Made by a program: the position numbers and the translations under genes. A stretch of DNA of 8,863 nt from Eubacterium sp. (GTDB lineage: Bacteria > Bacillota_A > Clostridia > Lachnospirales > Lachnospiraceae). Position 1 is the first letter of the stretch. Every line of letters begins with the position of its first letter. The DNA is taken from NCBI GenBank assembly GCA_024687845.1, contig JAILEL010000229.1:1-8863 (forward strand). Direction: 5' to 3'. The notes under the pieces were generated by a model. That model made no database searches, was not told the origin of the DNA, and worked only from the letters and a program-made list of their open reading frames with translations. This document shows positions 7,318 to 8,863 of the stretch, in pieces.

Positions 7318-7539
7318 AGAATCACATATATAGTCTAAAACACACTAAGATTTTATAGATTTATAGTCGGTCGTTTCAGTTTGTAATGCTGCTCGGCTTT
7401 AACTCGTAAAAATGCCTATGAATAATAAAAGGAAGGCATTTTTACTCAAACAATATCGCTCGCAGCTTACAAATAATGAAACTCCCTCCTTAAATCTAAA
7501 TAAAATCCCGTTATCGTTTTATCCTATATATGTGATTCT
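7318..7539. repeat. 222-bp palindromic element with 16-bp terminal inverted repeats, MITE-like
   Basis: This fills most of the 290-bp gene-free gap at 7294-7583. The ends are a perfect 16-bp inverted repeat (7318-7333, AGAATCACATATATAG, with 7524-7539). Pairing continues inward in register: 7336-7341/7516-7521, 7349-7356/7500-7507, 7357-7363/7491-7497, 7373-7378/7477-7482, 7381-7386/7467-7472, 7388-7392/7462-7466 and 7406-7417/7434-7445. That is about 66 bp of paired arm. TAGTA occurs at 7311-7315 and 7540-7544, a possible target duplication, but the left copy stands 2 bp off the inverted repeat. No protein-coding content is seen. It could be a non-autonomous transposon or a large structured RNA/terminator region. 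Confidence 0.85.
7406..7445. terminator. Possible terminator hairpin at the core of the large palindrome
   Basis: A perfect 12-bp stem (GTAAAAATGCCT / AGGCATTTTTAC) with a 16-base loop has a TGCCT/AGGCA core and a T5 run on the 3' side in both orientations. It is the only terminator-like structure found after the formate dehydrogenase gene. The T-run is short and followed by ACTC, so efficiency is doubtful. Confidence 0.4.
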
Positions 7540-7573
7540 TAGTAACCATGTGAGAAGTTTTAGTAAGTAATAT

Positions 7574-7577
7574 GAGG
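7574..7577 (+). promoter_or_regulatory. Probable ribosome binding site selecting the fdhD start at 7584
   Basis: GAGG lies 6 bases before the ATG at 7584. The in-frame ATG at 7572 has no clear Shine-Dalgarno sequence upstream. The site is short, so the choice between the two starts, four residues apart, is not certain. Confidence 0.45.
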
Positions 7578-7583
7578 GAATCT

Positions 7584-8291
7584 ATGGAGAGAGATTTTGT
7601 AGAAGAGTCTTCCAGAATCGTTATAAGGTCTGATGGGAGTCGGGTAGTAAAACAAGCAGCTTTGGTTAGAGAACATTGTCTGAGGGTGTGTGTTAATGGT
7701 GAATGTGTTTCGGACACTATCTGTTCGAAGGACCTTTTGAAGGAACTTGTGGTTGGTTCTCTTTATATTGGAGGTTATATTCAGAATAAGGATGATATCT
7801 GTGATATAGTTTTTGATGAATCTTCTGAGAATGTAAATGTAATCTTGAAGCAGACAGATGTTAATCTGAAGCTTGATAGGAAGTTGAAAAAGGTTCCTTC
7901 AGTCGACTGGAAAACAGAATGGATATTTAATCTGGCTGATAATTTTTCACAAGGACTTCCGATTCATTCTAAGACACAGGGTACTCATTCCTGTCTGCTT
8001 GCTAAGGAAGACAGGATTATATTTAGCTGTGAGGATATAGGACGTCACAATATAGTAGATAAAGCTGTTGGATATGCTATATTGAATGACATCAGTATGA
8101 AGGAGCTTATTCTATATATATCAGGAAGAGTTCCTGCAGACATGATGAGGAAAGTAATATATTCAGGGATTCCGGTTCTGGTATCCAAGGCAGTTCCTAC
8201 AGCTGATGCAGTAGAGCTTGCAGAAAGATACGGTGTCACACTTATAGTTAAGGCTTATCCTGATCAAATAGAAATATGTAAAGGCAGGTAA
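7584..8291 (+). CDS. fdhD: Formate dehydrogenase accessory sulfurtransferase FdhD, variant lacking the CxxC motif (235 aa)
   Basis: FdhD transfers sulfur to the bis-MGD cofactor of formate dehydrogenase and is needed for its activity, which fits its place after the catalytic subunit. Family hallmarks (numbered from the ATG at 7584) are QGTHSCLL (about 132-139), SCEDIGRHNIVDKAVG (148-163), SGRVPADMMRKV (180-191) and the C-terminal SGIPVLVSKAVPTADAVELAERYG. The Cys-Gly-x-Cys-Gly relay motif known from E. coli FdhD (Cys121, Cys124) is missing: the corresponding stretch reads VPSVDWKTEWIFN. Remaining cysteines include C32 and C36 near the N-terminus and C137 in the THSC block. The protein is shorter than E. 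coli FdhD (277 aa). An alternative start at 7572 would add four residues. It begins 45 bp after the large palindrome and ends 4 bp before the next ATG, so it is probably co-transcribed with the downstream gene. Confidence 0.9.
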   Translation: MERDFVEESSRIVIRSDGSRVVKQAALVREHCLRVCVNGECVSDTICSKDLLKELVVGSLYIGGYIQNKDDICDIVFDESSENVNVILKQTDVNLKLDRKLKKVPSVDWKTEWIFNLADNFSQGLPIHSKTQGTHSCLLAKEDRIIFSCEDIGRHNIVDKAVGYAILNDISMKELILYISGRVPADMMRKVIYSGIPVLVSKAVPTADAVELAERYGVTLIVKAYPDQIEICKGR

Positions 8292-8295
8292 TGTT

Positions 8296-8863
8296 ATGCA
8301 AAAAGACAGTATGCTCACGAATAAAATCAAAGGAGCGGTAGCTCTTTTAAATAAATATAGTCTGTTATCTGATGTAGCAATAATGATCATATGCTGTGCT
8401 GCAGGTGTATTCACAAAGAAGATAATAAATCCTTTGGCGAATGTTGTAACGGATTCGCTTCATGTTCCCGGAGGCATATCAACGGCCATATCTTTGATGT
8501 TTCTAGTTATAGCATCTGGAATCACGAAGAGAAGATGCAGTGCCAGCATGATGGGGCTGGCACAGGCTGTTATGGCACTTGCTTTGGGATCGGTTGGCAG
8601 CATGGGATTTTTAATGCCGCTTGCTTATGTTATACCGGCTGTAGTGATTGATCTTATAATGCTTATTCCAGGCAAAGGAAGGGCTTCTATTAGAACGAAG
8701 GCTTTTTTTGCTAATATGATTAGTTCTGTATCAGCGGCTCTTTTTGCCGAAATCGTTGTATTTCATCTGCCCCTAAGGCCACTGACGGTATATATTCTTT
8801 TGGCAGCGCTTAGTGGTGCCATCGCAGGATATCTGGCAGGAGCGGTTATTCATCTGATTGTTA
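8296..8863 (+). CDS. Membrane protein resembling a YkoE-type ECF transporter S component, truncated by window edge
   Basis: The frame from ATG 8296 stays open for 189 codons to the window edge. About six hydrophobic segments are visible: roughly 23-40, 60-76, 83-100, 103-125, 137-156 and 163-188. The layout NPLANVVTDSLHVPGGISTAISL (45-67), then short loops rich in Gly/Arg, then LMPLAYVIPAVVIDLIMLIPG, resembles YkoE-like substrate-binding (S) components of energy-coupling factor vitamin transporters. Those families import thiamine-pathway precursors, but the substrate here cannot be read from the sequence. It starts 4 bp after fdhD ends, suggesting translational coupling. An AAAGGCAGG stretch (8280-8288) serves as an imperfect ribosome binding site. 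The ATPase and T component expected for an ECF system are not in view and could lie to the right. The family call is by pattern recognition only. Confidence 0.6.
   Translation, partial: MQKDSMLTNKIKGAVALLNKYSLLSDVAIMIICCAAGVFTKKIINPLANVVTDSLHVPGGISTAISLMFLVIASGITKRRCSASMMGLAQAVMALALGSVGSMGFLMPLAYVIPAVVIDLIMLIPGKGRASIRTKAFFANMISSVSAALFAEIVVFHLPLRPLTVYILLAALSGAIAGYLAGAVIHLIV

Noticed and set aside
7502..7530. TATATA at 7525-7530 considered as the -10 of an fdhD promoter
   Set aside because: No acceptable -35 hexamer lies 16-18 bases upstream, and the TATATA belongs to the terminal inverted repeat, so its AT-richness has another explanation.
7318..7539. AATCACA/TGTGATT termini considered as a CRP/FNR-type operator
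   Set aside because: The two half sites lie about 200 bp apart as ends of a long palindrome, not with the short spacing of an operator.
7539..7577. Imperfect direct repeat beginning TTAGTAA at 7539 and 7560, upstream of fdhD
   Set aside because: Only 7 bp are exact in AT-rich DNA with a 21-bp period, which is too weak to call an operator.
8391..8651. An 86-codon + strand frame near the right edge
   Set aside because: It lies in another frame of the membrane protein that starts at 8296, whose hydrophobic segments and coupling to fdhD are far more convincing.

Overview
This looks like a chromosomal window from a low-GC, strictly anaerobic Clostridia (Firmicutes), most likely a Lachnospiraceae-type gut bacterium. 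The basis is AT-rich intergenic DNA, AGGAGG-type ribosome binding sites, heavy AGA/ATA codon use, and a clostridial-style soluble formate dehydrogenase built on NuoG-, NuoF- and GltD-like modules. The family assignment is an inference from protein style and could not be tested by search. All recognised genes lie on the + strand.

Region 1 (1-2695) begins with a terminator and a candidate promoter. It continues with a 52-residue unrecognised peptide gene, a TerD-domain protein carrying a long Pro/Tyr/Gln/Asn-rich tandem-repeat arm, and an AIM24-family protein. The last two are separated by a 92-bp hairpin-forming inverted repeat. TerD and AIM24 families are often neighbours in stress-protein clusters of Firmicutes, but their biochemical roles are poorly defined.

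Region 2 (2754-7293) is a two-gene formate dehydrogenase unit with an 8-bp ATGAGTGA overlap. The first gene fuses the 4Fe-4S end of NuoF to a GltD-like FAD/NAD(P) oxidoreductase. The second is a 903-residue molybdenum- or tungsten-dependent catalytic subunit with a NuoG-like N-terminal iron-sulfur arm and cysteine, not selenocysteine, at the active site. Together they are predicted to couple formate/CO2 interconversion to NAD(P)(H) in the cytoplasm.

Region 3 (7294-7583) has no gene. It is filled by a 222-bp near-continuous palindrome (7318-7539) with perfect 16-bp terminal inverted repeats, possibly flanked by a 5-bp direct repeat. It resembles a MITE-like or large structured repeat and is the most striking non-coding feature here.

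Region 4 (7584-8863) holds fdhD, the accessory sulfurtransferase that activates the molybdenum cofactor of formate dehydrogenase. This copy lacks the usual Cys-x-x-Cys relay motif. A membrane protein resembling YkoE-type ECF transporter substrate-binding components follows and runs off the right edge.

No phage, CRISPR, toxin-antitoxin, rRNA or tRNA feature was seen. The most reviewable novelties are the large palindrome, the shorter 92-bp hairpin, the NuoF/GltD fusion as electron partner of a Cys-type dehydrogenase, and the motif-less FdhD.
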